Assembly: GCF_001424165.1 (NCBI RefSeq)
Contig: NZ_LMOJ01000012.1
Span: 186,863 to 250,862 of the forward strand
Direction of reading: 5' to 3'
DNA length: 64,000 bases
Source: Massilia sp. Leaf139
Lineage (GTDB): Bacteria; Pseudomonadota; Gammaproteobacteria; Burkholderiales; Burkholderiaceae_D
Shown: positions 9,026-18,665 of the stretch, piece after piece
How positions within the stretch are numbered: position 1 is the stretch's first letter
Layout of the letters: each line of letters begins with the position of its first letter
Notes under the pieces: model-generated
What the model saw: the letters and a program-made list of their open reading frames with translations, nothing else
Databases searched by the model: none
Told to the model about the DNA's origin: nothing
Position numbers and translations under genes: made by a program

Positions 9026-9901
9026 GTGCGCATGAATACATCGAAAAAAATGGCGGCGGGGATGGCGGGATTCGCCAGCGTGTTGTGGCTGGGGCTCACG
9101 GCCGCGGTCGCCGCGAACCAGCGCCGGCTGGTATTCAATCCGACCATCGTCCCCGAAGTGAACAGCCCGCGCAGCAGCGGCCACCGTACCCGCCCGATCG
9201 TCCTGCGCGCGAAAGACGGCACCCGCCTGTGCGGCTGGCTGATGACGCCGCGCACGCCCGGCCCGCATCCGGCCGTGCTGTATTTCGGCGGCCGCTCTGA
9301 AGAGGTCTCCTGGGTCGTGCGCGATGCCGGCTCCCTGTTCCCGAACATGACGGTGCTGGCCCTGAACTACCGCGGCTATGGCAATTCGCACGGCATTCCC
9401 GACGAAACCCTGCTCGTCGAAGACGGCTGCACCCTGTTCGACTGGCTGGCCGCCCTGGGCCAGGTCGACGCGCGCCGTATCGCGGTGGTCGGGCGCAGCC
9501 TCGGTTCGGGCGTGGCGGTGCAGGTGGCGAAGGAACGCGCCGCGCACTCGGTGGTGTTGATCACGCCCTACGATTCGATCCTGGCGATCGCCAAGAAAAA
9601 ATTCCGCGCGATGCCGATCGAGTACATGCTGCGCCACCGCTTCGAGTCGATCAAGCACGCGCCCTCGCTGAAGGTGCCGACTTATGTGTTGCGCGCCGAG
9701 AGCGACGACATCGTGCCGCATTCGCATACCGACCAGCTGTGCGAAAAGCTCGCCAACCTGATCCTCGACGACGTGGTGCCCGGCTCAGATCACATGAACA
9801 TCCCCTATCTCGAAGCGACCCAGAGCCGCATCGCCGGTTTCCTGGCCCAGCGCTTCAGCCAGCCGCCCCCCCCTCCCGAGCTCATCCAAACTGTGGCGTA
9901 G
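9026..9901 (+). CDS. Alpha/beta hydrolase, membrane-anchored or exported
   Basis: 291 residues. The start is GTG 9026 or ATG 9032; GAGGT at 9016-9020 is better spaced for the GTG. An N-terminal hydrophobic stretch (MAAGMAGFASVLWLGLTAAV) acts as signal or anchor. The fold shows GRSLGSG with the nucleophile Ser, DDIVP with the acid, and GSDHM with the His. LNYRGYGNS supplies the oxyanion-region motif of the BEM46/YfhR-like group. The substrate is unknown. A proline run (QPPPPPPE) precedes the C-terminus. It appears to be a single-gene unit with a terminator at 9918-9941. Confidence 0.82.
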   Translation: MRMNTSKKMAAGMAGFASVLWLGLTAAVAANQRRLVFNPTIVPEVNSPRSSGHRTRPIVLRAKDGTRLCGWLMTPRTPGPHPAVLYFGGRSEEVSWVVRDAGSLFPNMTVLALNYRGYGNSHGIPDETLLVEDGCTLFDWLAALGQVDARRIAVVGRSLGSGVAVQVAKERAAHSVVLITPYDSILAIAKKKFRAMPIEYMLRHRFESIKHAPSLKVPTYVLRAESDDIVPHSHTDQLCEKLANLILDDVVPGSDHMNIPYLEATQSRIAGFLAQRFSQPPPPPELIQTVA

Positions 9902-9917
9902 GCAGGAAAATGGAAAA

Positions 9918-9941
9918 AAATGCCGAAACTTATCGGCATTT
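9918..9941. terminator. Stem-loop after the hydrolase gene
   Basis: A 9-bp perfect stem, aaatgccga at 9918-9926 with tcggcattt at 9933-9941, has a 6-base loop. It sits 17 bp past the stop, with an A tract before and T-rich sequence after, so it could work in either direction. Confidence 0.65.
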
Positions 9942-10142
9942 ATATTTCCATCGAATAAATTGCCAAGTAAAATCGTATTTGCCTTGCATCGACGGACTGA
10001 TGCATATTTGACAGGTTGAGCTGCGCTGGAATTCGCTAGTCCGAACCACGCGGCGCATGGCCGGCCCTCCCCCCAGGATTCGAACGAGTACGCGCTGTTG
10101 CGATGACGCAACATTCGCGCCTATGTCTAGCATTGGGGGAAA

Positions 10143-10164
10143 GGTTCCGATACAAATCGTAACC
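10143..10164 (+). promoter_or_regulatory. Stem-loop in the long gap before the nucleoside importer
   Basis: The gap 9902-10314 has no credible gene. ggtt-c-cgat (10143-10151) pairs with atcg-t-aacc (10156-10164) around the loop acaa, flanked by ggggg and cccc tracts that could extend or compete with the stem. A smaller hairpin gttgcg-atga-cgcaac lies at about 10096-10111. It could be part of a 5' leader for the importer if transcription starts upstream of 10143. However, a TACAAT -10-like sequence at 10286-10291 would start the message downstream. Function unproven. Confidence 0.3.
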
Positions 10165-10314
10165 CCATGAAACGTCCGGGGCTGACACAATCCGCACGGC
10201 ATCATGGCCGCGCCCGCACTCATCTGCGATGGCGCGCCGAGCCTTGCCTCTAGGTCGTCCCTCCCAACGCAGCCGTTGCGCCGGGTACAATATCGAAATT
10301 CCAGGAGCTCATTC

Positions 10315-11322
10315 ATGAAATTCAAGCAACTCAGCACCACGATTGCGGCATTGTTCATCGCGGGCAGCGCCATGGCGCAAGCGCCGGCGGGTGCACCCAA
10401 GCTGGGCATCGTCTACGATGCCGGCGGCAAGTTCGACAAGTCGTTCAATCAGTCCGCTTTCGAAGGCGCCGAGCGCTTCAAGAAAGAGACGAACATCCCT
10501 TACATCGAAGTCCAGGCCAACAGCGACACGCAAGCGGAGCAGGTGATGCGCGGCCTGGCGCGCAAGAAGCTCGACATGATCGCCGCGATCGGCTTCTCGC
10601 AGACCCAGGCCGTGGCCAAGGTCGCCAAGGAATTCCCCAAAGTCAAATTCGTCCTGATCGACTCGATCGCGCCGGGCGCGAACGTGAACTCGATCATGTT
10701 CAAGGAACAGGAAGGCTCCTACCTGGTCGGCGTCGCCGCCGCCATGGCCTCCAAGTCCAAGAAGATCGGCTTCGTGGGCGGCATGGACATCCCGCTGATC
10801 CGCGCCTTCGCCTGCGGCTATAGCCAAGGCGCCAAGGCCCAGCTGCCGAAGGTCGAGATCATGTCGAACATGGTCGGCACCACCAGCGCGGCCTGGAACG
10901 ACCCGGCCAAGGGCGGCGAGCTGGCACGCCAGCAATTCGACCGCGGCGCCGACGTCGTGTTCGCCGTTGCCGGCGGCTCGGGCATGGGCGCGCTGCAGAT
11001 GGCCAAGGAAAAAGGCAAGCTGGCGATCGGCGTCGATTCGAACCAGAACTACCTGCACCCGGGTTCGATGCTGACCTCGATGGTCAAGCGCGTCGACCTG
11101 GCCGTCTATGACTCGTTCATGCAAGTCAAGAACAACACCTGGAAGGCCGGCACCACCTATAAAGGCCTGAAGGAAGGCGGCGTCGACTGGGTACTGGACA
11201 AGGACAACCGCAAGGTCGTCTCGCCCGAAATCGAAAAGCGCGTCAACGGCGTGAAAGCCGACATCATCAACGGCAAGGTCAAGGTCATCGACTACCGCGC
11301 CGCGGGCAGCTGCCCAGTCTAA
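10315..11322 (+). CDS. BMP-family ABC transporter substrate-binding protein (nucleoside type)
   Basis: 335 residues from ATG 10315, with AGGAG 7 bp upstream; the open frame to 10204 is an untranslated extension. The signal peptide MKFKQLSTTIAALFIAGSAMA is cleaved before QAP, giving a soluble periplasmic protein. The Bmp/PnrA family motifs are IVYDAGGKFDKSFNQSAFEG near the mature N-terminus, IAAIGFSQTQAV, and GVDSNQNYLHPGSM. Characterised relatives bind purine nucleosides. It is followed by a strong terminator and then the ATPase and permease genes, a layout that would give more binding protein than membrane parts. Confidence 0.9.
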   Translation: MKFKQLSTTIAALFIAGSAMAQAPAGAPKLGIVYDAGGKFDKSFNQSAFEGAERFKKETNIPYIEVQANSDTQAEQVMRGLARKKLDMIAAIGFSQTQAVAKVAKEFPKVKFVLIDSIAPGANVNSIMFKEQEGSYLVGVAAAMASKSKKIGFVGGMDIPLIRAFACGYSQGAKAQLPKVEIMSNMVGTTSAAWNDPAKGGELARQQFDRGADVVFAVAGGSGMGALQMAKEKGKLAIGVDSNQNYLHPGSMLTSMVKRVDLAVYDSFMQVKNNTWKAGTTYKGLKEGGVDWVLDKDNRKVVSPEIEKRVNGVKADIINGKVKVIDYRAAGSCPV

Positions 11323-11341
11323 CTACAACGCATCAACCAAG

Positions 11342-11379
11342 AGCGCGCCGCGCCGGTTTTCCGGCCCGGCGCGCTTTTT
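11342..11379 (+). terminator. Rho-independent terminator within the importer operon
   Basis: A GC-rich stem, agcgcgcc...ggcgcgct extended by cgccgg/ccggcc, closes a tttt loop and is followed by TTTTT (11375-11379). It lies 19 bp past the binding-protein stop, so it probably reduces transcription into the ATPase gene 73 bp beyond the stop of the binding protein. Confidence 0.85.
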
Positions 11380-11414
11380 GAATAAATGAATCACCTAATT
11401 GACTACTCATCGCT

Positions 11415-12940
<1,526 letters not shown>

Positions 12941-12944
<4 letters not shown>

Positions 12945-14035
12945 AACAGATGAAACTCACCGAACTGCCACGCTGGGCGACAGGGATCGTCCTGCCGCTG
13001 CTGAACCTGCTGTCGGCGCTGCTGGTCGCCGCGCTCGTCATCCACCTGCTGGGCGAAAGCCCGGTCGAATCGATGAAGATCCTGATCGACTCGGCCGTCA
13101 TCAATCCCGAAGGCCTGGCCTATACGCTGTTCTACGCCAGCACCTTCATCTTCACGGGCCTGGCCGTGTCGATCGCCATGAAGGCGGGCCTGTTCAACAT
13201 CGGCGCCGAAGGCCAGATGTATTTCGGCGGCCTGGGCCTGACCCTGGCCGTGCTGGCCTTCGATGCGACGCTCTCGCCCTGGCTGCTGATCCCGCTGGCG
13301 ATGATCGGCAGCGCCCTGTTCGGAGCCCTGTGGGCCTTCCTGCCGGGCTACCTGCAGGCGAAACGCGGCAGCCACGTGGTGGTCACGACCATCATGTTCA
13401 ACTTCATCGCCGCCAGCCTGATGAACTTCATCATCGTGAAGTACCTCATCCCCGAGGGCGAGCAGAATCCGGCCAGCCGCGTGTTCGCCGACTCGGCCGC
13501 GCTGCCGACCCTGAACACCTGGTTCCCCTTCTTCGGCGACACCCCGCTGAACATCGGCTTCCCGATCGCGATCGTGGCGCTCGTCATCTACGGCGTGATG
13601 GTCTCGCGCTCGAGCTGGGGCTACCAGCTGCGCGCCACCGGCCTGAACCAGCACGCGGCCCACTACGCCGGCGTGCGCATCAGCCGCATGATCATCGTCG
13701 CGATGCTGATCTCGGGCGCCCTGGCCGGCCTGGCCGCGGTGAACTCGGTGATGGGCTCGACCCACTACCTGAGCCTGAACTTCCCGGCCGGCGCCGGTTT
13801 CGTCGGCATCGCGATCGCGCTGATGGGGCGCCAGCATCCGGTTGGCATCTTCCTGTCCTCGGTACTGTTTGGCGCGCTGATCCAGGGCGGTTTCGACCTG
13901 TCGCTGGAAAAACCGAACATCCCGGTCGAGACCTTCGTTTTCATCCAGGGCCTGATCATCCTGTTCTGCGGCGCGATGGAGAATTTCTACGCCCCGGCAG
14001 TCCTGAAACTGATCAACGCAACACGTAAGGGTTAA
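12941..14035 (+). CDS. ABC transporter permease, first subunit (YufP-like)
   Basis: 364 residues, BPD_transp_2 family, with about nine to ten membrane segments. The first begins at VLPLLNLLSALLVAALVI. The signature loop is GLFNIGAEGQMYFGGLG near residue 85. Helix-rich C-terminal motifs include GLNQHAAHYAGV and ISGALAGLAAVNSVMG, where the ATPase coupling region lies. It forms the channel together with the next gene. The ATG overlaps the ATPase stop (ATGA) and the next permease starts 3 bp after the TAA. Confidence 0.92.
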
Positions 14036-14038
14036 GCC

Positions 14039-15004
14039 ATGGAAGACTTCCATATCGCCAGTATCGTCGTCTCGACGATCCGCAACGCGCCGGTGCTGAT
14101 GTTCGCAGCGCTGGCGGGTCTCTTCGCCGAACGCAGCGGCGTGGTCGACATCGGCCTCGAAGGCAAGATCCTCGCCTCGGCCTTCGTCTCGGCCGCCGTC
14201 GGCTACACCACGCAAAACCCGTGGGCCGGCGTCGCCGCCGGCATCGCCGTCTCGGTCGCCCTCGCGATGGTGCAGGCCTTCGTCTCGATCACCCAGAAGG
14301 GCAACCAACTGGTGGCCGGCATCGCCATCAACATCGCCATGAGCGGCCTGACCTTCGTGGTCGCCCAGTACATCTTTCAGCAAGGCGGACGCACGCCGGA
14401 TCTGGGTTCGGCGCGCCTGACTGACGTCGTCCTGCCGGGCACCGCCGCCCTGGCCGACATCCCCTTCCTCGGCTGGTTCTACGGCAACGTGATCGGCGGG
14501 CACTCGCCGCTGGTCTACCTCGCGTTTGCCCTGCTACCGCTCGTGCACTGGGTGGTCTACCACAGCCGTTTCGGTTTGCGCCTGCGCGCCTGCGGCGAGA
14601 ACCCGCACGCGGCCGACGCCGCCGGCGTCTCGGTCGAAAAGACGCGCTACATGGCGATGCTGGTCGCCGGCGTGCTGTGCTCGTTCTCGGGCGCTTATCT
14701 CTCGATCGTCCAGAGCGGCTTCTTCCTGCGCGACATGTCGGCCGGCGCCGGCTACCTGGCGCTGACCGCTCTCGTGTTCGGTAACTGGCGTCCGCTGCAG
14801 ACCGTGCTCGGCTGCCTGATGTTCGGCTTCTTCTCGGCCGTGCAGATCCAGATCGAAGGCGTCGACCTGCCGGTGGTCGGCCGCATTCCGGGCTCGCTGA
14901 TCCAGATGATTCCGTATGTCGTGACCGTGATCGTGCTGGCCGGCTTGATGGCGAAGTCGGTGGCGCCGAAGGCGGTGGGCAAGCCGTTCGTGAAGTCGCG
15001 CTAA
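14039..15004 (+). CDS. ABC transporter permease, second subunit (YufQ-like)
   Basis: 321 residues with about nine membrane segments. Motifs parallel to the partner permease are FAERSGVVDIGLEGKILASA near residue 28, GNQLVAGIAINIAMSGLTF, and the coupling-helix region LRACGENPHAADAAGVSV. Two different permeases with one double ATPase and a BMP binding protein is the standard make-up of bacterial nucleoside importers such as YufNOPQ and NupABC. It is the last gene of the operon, with a terminator 22 bp after the stop. Confidence 0.92.
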   Translation: MEDFHIASIVVSTIRNAPVLMFAALAGLFAERSGVVDIGLEGKILASAFVSAAVGYTTQNPWAGVAAGIAVSVALAMVQAFVSITQKGNQLVAGIAINIAMSGLTFVVAQYIFQQGGRTPDLGSARLTDVVLPGTAALADIPFLGWFYGNVIGGHSPLVYLAFALLPLVHWVVYHSRFGLRLRACGENPHAADAAGVSVEKTRYMAMLVAGVLCSFSGAYLSIVQSGFFLRDMSAGAGYLALTALVFGNWRPLQTVLGCLMFGFFSAVQIQIEGVDLPVVGRIPGSLIQMIPYVVTVIVLAGLMAKSVAPKAVGKPFVKSR

Positions 15005-15025
15005 GCGGCACTTCGCGTCGAATGG

Positions 15026-15052
15026 AGGGCGGCCTGCGGGTCGCCCTTTTTT
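15026..15052 (+). terminator. Terminator of the nucleoside importer operon
   Basis: The stem agggcg (15026-15031) pairs with cgccct (15042-15047) and leads into a run of six T. Confidence 0.75.
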
Positions 15053-15105
15053 ATGCATGCGCGCGATGCACGCGTTCAACCGCCAGATGAAACCTCGCGT
15101 CGCCA

Positions 15106-16500
15106 TCACTCCGGCTTGAGCATCTGCCCACCCGCATCCATCTTCTGCAGCGCGTGCTTTTTCCCGCTCATCGCTTCGAACCAGGCCGGTAGCACGCGGA
15201 AGGTCAGCGCCAGGTCGTAGTCGCCGGGGATGCTGCCGGCGTCCATCGGTTCGGTGCCGGCGCGGTTCTGGAACCAGCGCAGCCACCCTGCCGACCCGGG
15301 CGCCGGCGAGTTCAGATACGGTGAGCCGGCGTTCGGCGCGCCGTCCGGCTCGGGCGGCGCCAGCGGCATCAGGAAGGAAGCCATCCCCTTCTTCGGATTG
15401 GCCGGGTTCCATTGCGAGGCGCCGTGGCAGCTGAGGCAGGACGAATTGGGCGCGCGCCGCAACAGGCTGCGCTTGCCCGCGCTGACGACCGAGATATCGT
15501 TGACGCCATGGTCGTTCGGCCCCGACAGGCGCCCTCCCCAGCCCAGGGTCTCGAGGGCGTAGGGCGGCGCGTGCGGGTTGACCCAGCTTTCCTGCAGCGG
15601 CGCGTTCGGCTGCGCGGCGCTGTCCACGCGCGGATCGTTGCCCCATTGCGCGCCCAGCGGCACCATCTGATCCCAGACGCCACGGCTGCCCGGACGCGTC
15701 GCGCGGTCGTAGACCAGGCTGGTGAACACCCAGCCCGTCTGCGGCGCCGATTGCGTGTCCTTGACCACGATGTCGACCTGCATCAGGTAGCCCTTGCCGA
15801 AGCTGGCGCGGTCGAACTGGCCGGTGGTGGCATTCGCCGTCAGCATCATCGGCCAGGCGAGCGCGCCGCGCATCGCCGGCCACTCGGCGGGCCCCGCCGT
15901 CGTGAACGCGAGTTTGACGGTAACCGCGCCCTCGGCATACTGGGTGGCGCCGTTGTCGAGGCGCGGCGCATGCGGATCGCGCCAGATCGCGCCCAGGGTC
16001 TGCCCCGCCGTGCGGTTGTAATAGGTGATCACATAGGTGGTGAAGGGTTTCGCGAGGCCGCTCTTCGGGAACAGGCTGTCGTCGATGCGCTCGTTCCCGA
16101 CCAGCAGGCCCTTGATCGCCTCGCGCTGCGTGCCCAGCCAGGGATCGTTGTACCAGCCGGCGCGGCCGGCGTTCCACTCGCCATCGTTCGCCAGCAGCGC
16201 CACCATGTCGCGCGCGACGTAATCCTTCAGCGCCTGGGTGTAGGCGGCCGCGGTTGCAGTGCTGATCGGCTGGTTACCGATCGCCGTACGCCATGGCATG
16301 AGGGGCGCCGGCACGCCGGCCGGATAATCGTGGCTGAGCTTGAACAGCGGCCCGGCATAGTCGGCGCGCGCGGGCAGGCTGCCGTTGTGGTCGAGATAAG
16401 GATCGGGCGCGGAGGTGGCAGCAACGACGGCGGCCGGCACCGCCAGCAGCAGGCCAAGCACGGAAACGCAGTAACAGAGATACCAGGCTCGCAGGCGCAT
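15106..16500 (-). CDS. Exported protein with one CxxCH haem-binding motif, unknown function
   Basis: 464 residues from ATG 16500. The frame is open to 16554, but the signal peptide MRLRAWYLCYCVSVLGLLLA...AVVAA starts here. The protein is therefore periplasmic. A single c-type haem motif, SCLSCHGAS, sits about three-quarters along. A second Cys-free domain upstream is rich in Trp, Asp and Pro (GEWNAGRAGWYNDPWLG, IWRDPHAPRLDNG) and does not resemble a family I can name. It may be a monohaem cytochrome-like oxidoreductase. It lies convergent to the importer and 103 bp downstream of the MipA/OmpV gene on the same strand. Confidence 0.7.
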   Translation of the reverse strand: MRLRAWYLCYCVSVLGLLLAVPAAVVAATSAPDPYLDHNGSLPARADYAGPLFKLSHDYPAGVPAPLMPWRTAIGNQPISTATAAAYTQALKDYVARDMVALLANDGEWNAGRAGWYNDPWLGTQREAIKGLLVGNERIDDSLFPKSGLAKPFTTYVITYYNRTAGQTLGAIWRDPHAPRLDNGATQYAEGAVTVKLAFTTAGPAEWPAMRGALAWPMMLTANATTGQFDRASFGKGYLMQVDIVVKDTQSAPQTGWVFTSLVYDRATRPGSRGVWDQMVPLGAQWGNDPRVDSAAQPNAPLQESWVNPHAPPYALETLGWGGRLSGPNDHGVNDISVVSAGKRSLLRRAPNSSCLSCHGASQWNPANPKKGMASFLMPLAPPEPDGAPNAGSPYLNSPAPGSAGWLRWFQNRAGTEPMDAGSIPGDYDLALTFRVLPAWFEAMSGKKHALQKMDAGGQMLKPE

Positions 16501-16603
16501 GTTCGTCTCGTCGGAAGAAGTGACAACAGTCCATTCTTCCGCGTCGCAATCCATGTGGATTGCGTACGAACAAAGTCTCTCTGGAAGTCGCTATGCAGCG
16601 CCC

Positions 16604-17434
16604 TTAATCGCTCGCCAAAGCCACAGATCGCTTGATCGTCCATGACAAGCCAAAGCCCGCCGAGACCCCATTGTCGCGCAAGTGCAGCGGACTCTTGTCG
16701 TTCTTGCCGACGCCATAGTTCTCGGCGCGCAGGAAGGCATAGGCGCGCAGATCCGGGTTGATCACGCGCGCCGCGAACACGCCGGCGCGCACCAGGATCA
16801 AACCGGCGTCGGCCGCGTAGGCCGGGCGGTTGGCGGTCGCGTGCTGCGGGCGCACCTCGTAAAAATAGCGGTTGATCTTGGCGTCGCCGACCACCGCCGC
16901 GAGCTGGGTGTCGAACAGCCATTTGCCGTCGGCGCTGCGGCGCTCGTAGACCAGGCGCGGCTCGAAGGTATAGCCCTGGTGGCGCAGGCCGCTGCGTACC
17001 TCCATCACTGCGCGCAGCGGCAGTTCGGCGCGCAGGCCGGAACGGGCGTCGAAGCGGGCCAGGCGCAACTTCAGGCGCGGGCCGAATTCGGCCAGTGCGC
17101 CCAGATCCGGCATGCCGGCGCGCGCCTCGACGTCGTCCGAGCGCGCCGGCAGCGAAGCGGCCAGGCCGATATCGAGTTCGGCCGTGTCGGTCTTGAACAC
17201 GCGTGCGCCGATGCCGCCCTGGTCGGAACGGAAGATCTTGCCACGGTAGATGATGACCGGCAGCGCCAGGCCGCGCGTCTCGCGGTCGTCGGCGCCCGGA
17301 TACGAAGGCGTGCTGACGGCGCCGGCGGCCAGGCCCAGTTCCCACAGCGGTTGGGCGGGTGCGCCGGTCTGCGCCTGGGCCGAGGTCGCGGCGAGACAAG
17401 CCAGGCCGATGCCGGCCAGGTGGTAGCGGTTCAT
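16604..17434 (-). CDS. MipA/OmpV family outer-membrane protein
   Basis: 276 residues with a signal peptide cleaved near SAQAQTG. The mature part shows the family start LGLAAGAVSTPSYPGADDRE and the alternating pattern of a small beta barrel. MipA is known as a scaffold between lytic transglycosylase and penicillin-binding protein, and OmpV is an outer-membrane antigen; which role applies is not visible. The protein ends SWTIKRSVALASD rather than with the usual terminal aromatic residue. It probably shares a transcript with the haem-motif protein downstream. Confidence 0.8.
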   Translation of the reverse strand: MNRYHLAGIGLACLAATSAQAQTGAPAQPLWELGLAAGAVSTPSYPGADDRETRGLALPVIIYRGKIFRSDQGGIGARVFKTDTAELDIGLAASLPARSDDVEARAGMPDLGALAEFGPRLKLRLARFDARSGLRAELPLRAVMEVRSGLRHQGYTFEPRLVYERRSADGKWLFDTQLAAVVGDAKINRYFYEVRPQHATANRPAYAADAGLILVRAGVFAARVINPDLRAYAFLRAENYGVGKNDKSPLHLRDNGVSAGFGLSWTIKRSVALASD

Positions 17435-17527
17435 GCGGTGTCCGAAGGTAAGGCGGCGCGGCGCGCCGGAAGCGCCATTCTAGCCGCGCGCGGCCCAGCC
17501 CAGCCGCACATATGGAAGGCGGCTATG

Positions 17528-17555
17528 AAAAAAGCCGCAGCGATGACGCTGCGGC
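17528..17555 (-). terminator. Terminator of the nucleotidase-nuclease operon
   Basis: On the minus strand the perfect 8-bp stem gccgcagc / gctgcggc with a 6-base loop is followed by TTTTTT (17533 to 17528). It lies 28 bp past the nuclease stop. Confidence 0.88.
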
Positions 17556-17583
17556 TTCGTGTCGGACGATCAGCGACGAAGGA

Positions 17584-18636
17584 TCAGCCGTAGATGGCTT
17601 TCAGCACTTCGGCCAGCTTGTAGCCGCCCTTGATCAGCTGTTCCTTGGCGATCTGCGAGCTCGGCACCGGGTAGTTGGCCGGCACCTCGAGGGCGAAGGT
17701 GTAATAGGTCTCGCCCTTCTTGCTGGTCTGTGCCGTGATCTTGCCCGGCACCACGTCGGCATAGGCGAATTTCGACACCACCAGCGCGTCGTCCGCCCAC
17801 TGGTAAGGCCAGGTCGCCGGATCGCCGCTGTTGGCCTTGATTGCCGGCTTGCTGTCGATGGCGAACTGGGCGAACTGTTCCGGCGTCTTGGTCTGCACGC
17901 GGCGGAAGGCATAGTCGACCGTCGTGCTGTCCCAGTACGAGTGGAAGGGTTTTGTGAGCGCCTTCGGCACGCCTTCGCGGATCGGCTTCGGCTCGCCCGG
18001 CGGAATCAGGCCCGCGGACAGCTCGGTGAGCTTCTGGTCGTCCAGCAGCAGGTTGTTGCCGCCGCGCGAATCGAAGATCGCGGTCTCGTCGACTTCCGCA
18101 TGGGTCTTCGGCACGACGAATTTGCCGTCCTTGGACACGAAGGCCGCGCCCACGTGCAGCGGCTGGTGGATGTCGCCGGTCATGTGGGTCAGCAGGATCA
18201 GCGCCTGGCGCTTGGTGAACTTGTGCGGATTCAGGGCCGGATCGGTTTTACCTTGCAGGACGGCGATGCACTGCTTCAGGGTCTGCACGATGTCGACTTC
18301 GCTGGTGCCGACGCCATGGTCATGGTAGCGCTCGAGCTGGAAAGGCACGTCGGTGTAGTGGTACTCGCTGTGCTTTGGATTGCCCGTGGTGTAGTCGATC
18401 ATTTCTTGCGACTGCGGGCCGCAATAGGTGCCCTTCACGCAGTCGGCCCAGTTGGCGATCGATTCGAGCGTTTCGCCCGGCAGCAGCAAGGCGGCGATCT
18501 GTTTCTGGGCGTTCGTGCCCTTGAGCAGTTTATCGGCGATGGCGCCGACCGCGCGGTGGCCGTCGCCGCCCCAGGCCAGGGCATTGGTCGATGCGAAGGC
18601 GCCGGCAAGCGCGAGGACACAGGCTAGTTTTTTCAT
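17584..18636 (-). CDS. Exported S1/P1-type nuclease (zinc-dependent)
   Basis: 350 residues from ATG 18636; a longer frame to 19014 runs through the neighbouring gene. The signal peptide ends at NALA and leaves Trp22 as the mature N-terminus (WGGDGHRAVG). That Trp and the following His are zinc ligands in the S1/P1 family, so cleavage at this site is required for activity. Further zinc-site motifs are NWADCVK, EYHYTDVPF and LTHMTGDIHQPLHVG. S1/P1 enzymes cut single-stranded DNA and RNA and can remove 3' phosphates. It starts 29 bp after the 5'-nucleotidase stop and is probably co-transcribed, giving nuclease plus phosphatase outside the cytoplasm. Confidence 0.92.
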   Translation of the reverse strand: MKKLACVLALAGAFASTNALAWGGDGHRAVGAIADKLLKGTNAQKQIAALLLPGETLESIANWADCVKGTYCGPQSQEMIDYTTGNPKHSEYHYTDVPFQLERYHDHGVGTSEVDIVQTLKQCIAVLQGKTDPALNPHKFTKRQALILLTHMTGDIHQPLHVGAAFVSKDGKFVVPKTHAEVDETAIFDSRGGNNLLLDDQKLTELSAGLIPPGEPKPIREGVPKALTKPFHSYWDSTTVDYAFRRVQTKTPEQFAQFAIDSKPAIKANSGDPATWPYQWADDALVVSKFAYADVVPGKITAQTSKKGETYYTFALEVPANYPVPSSQIAKEQLIKGGYKLAEVLKAIYG

Positions 18637-18665
18637 GGATTCTCCGTTGTGAGAGCGGTACTGCG

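Noticed and set aside
10070..10140. ggattcgaac on the plus strand looks like the T-loop of a tRNA on the minus strand
   Set aside because: The bases either side do not form the 5-bp T stem, and no acceptor, D or anticodon arm can be drawn around it.
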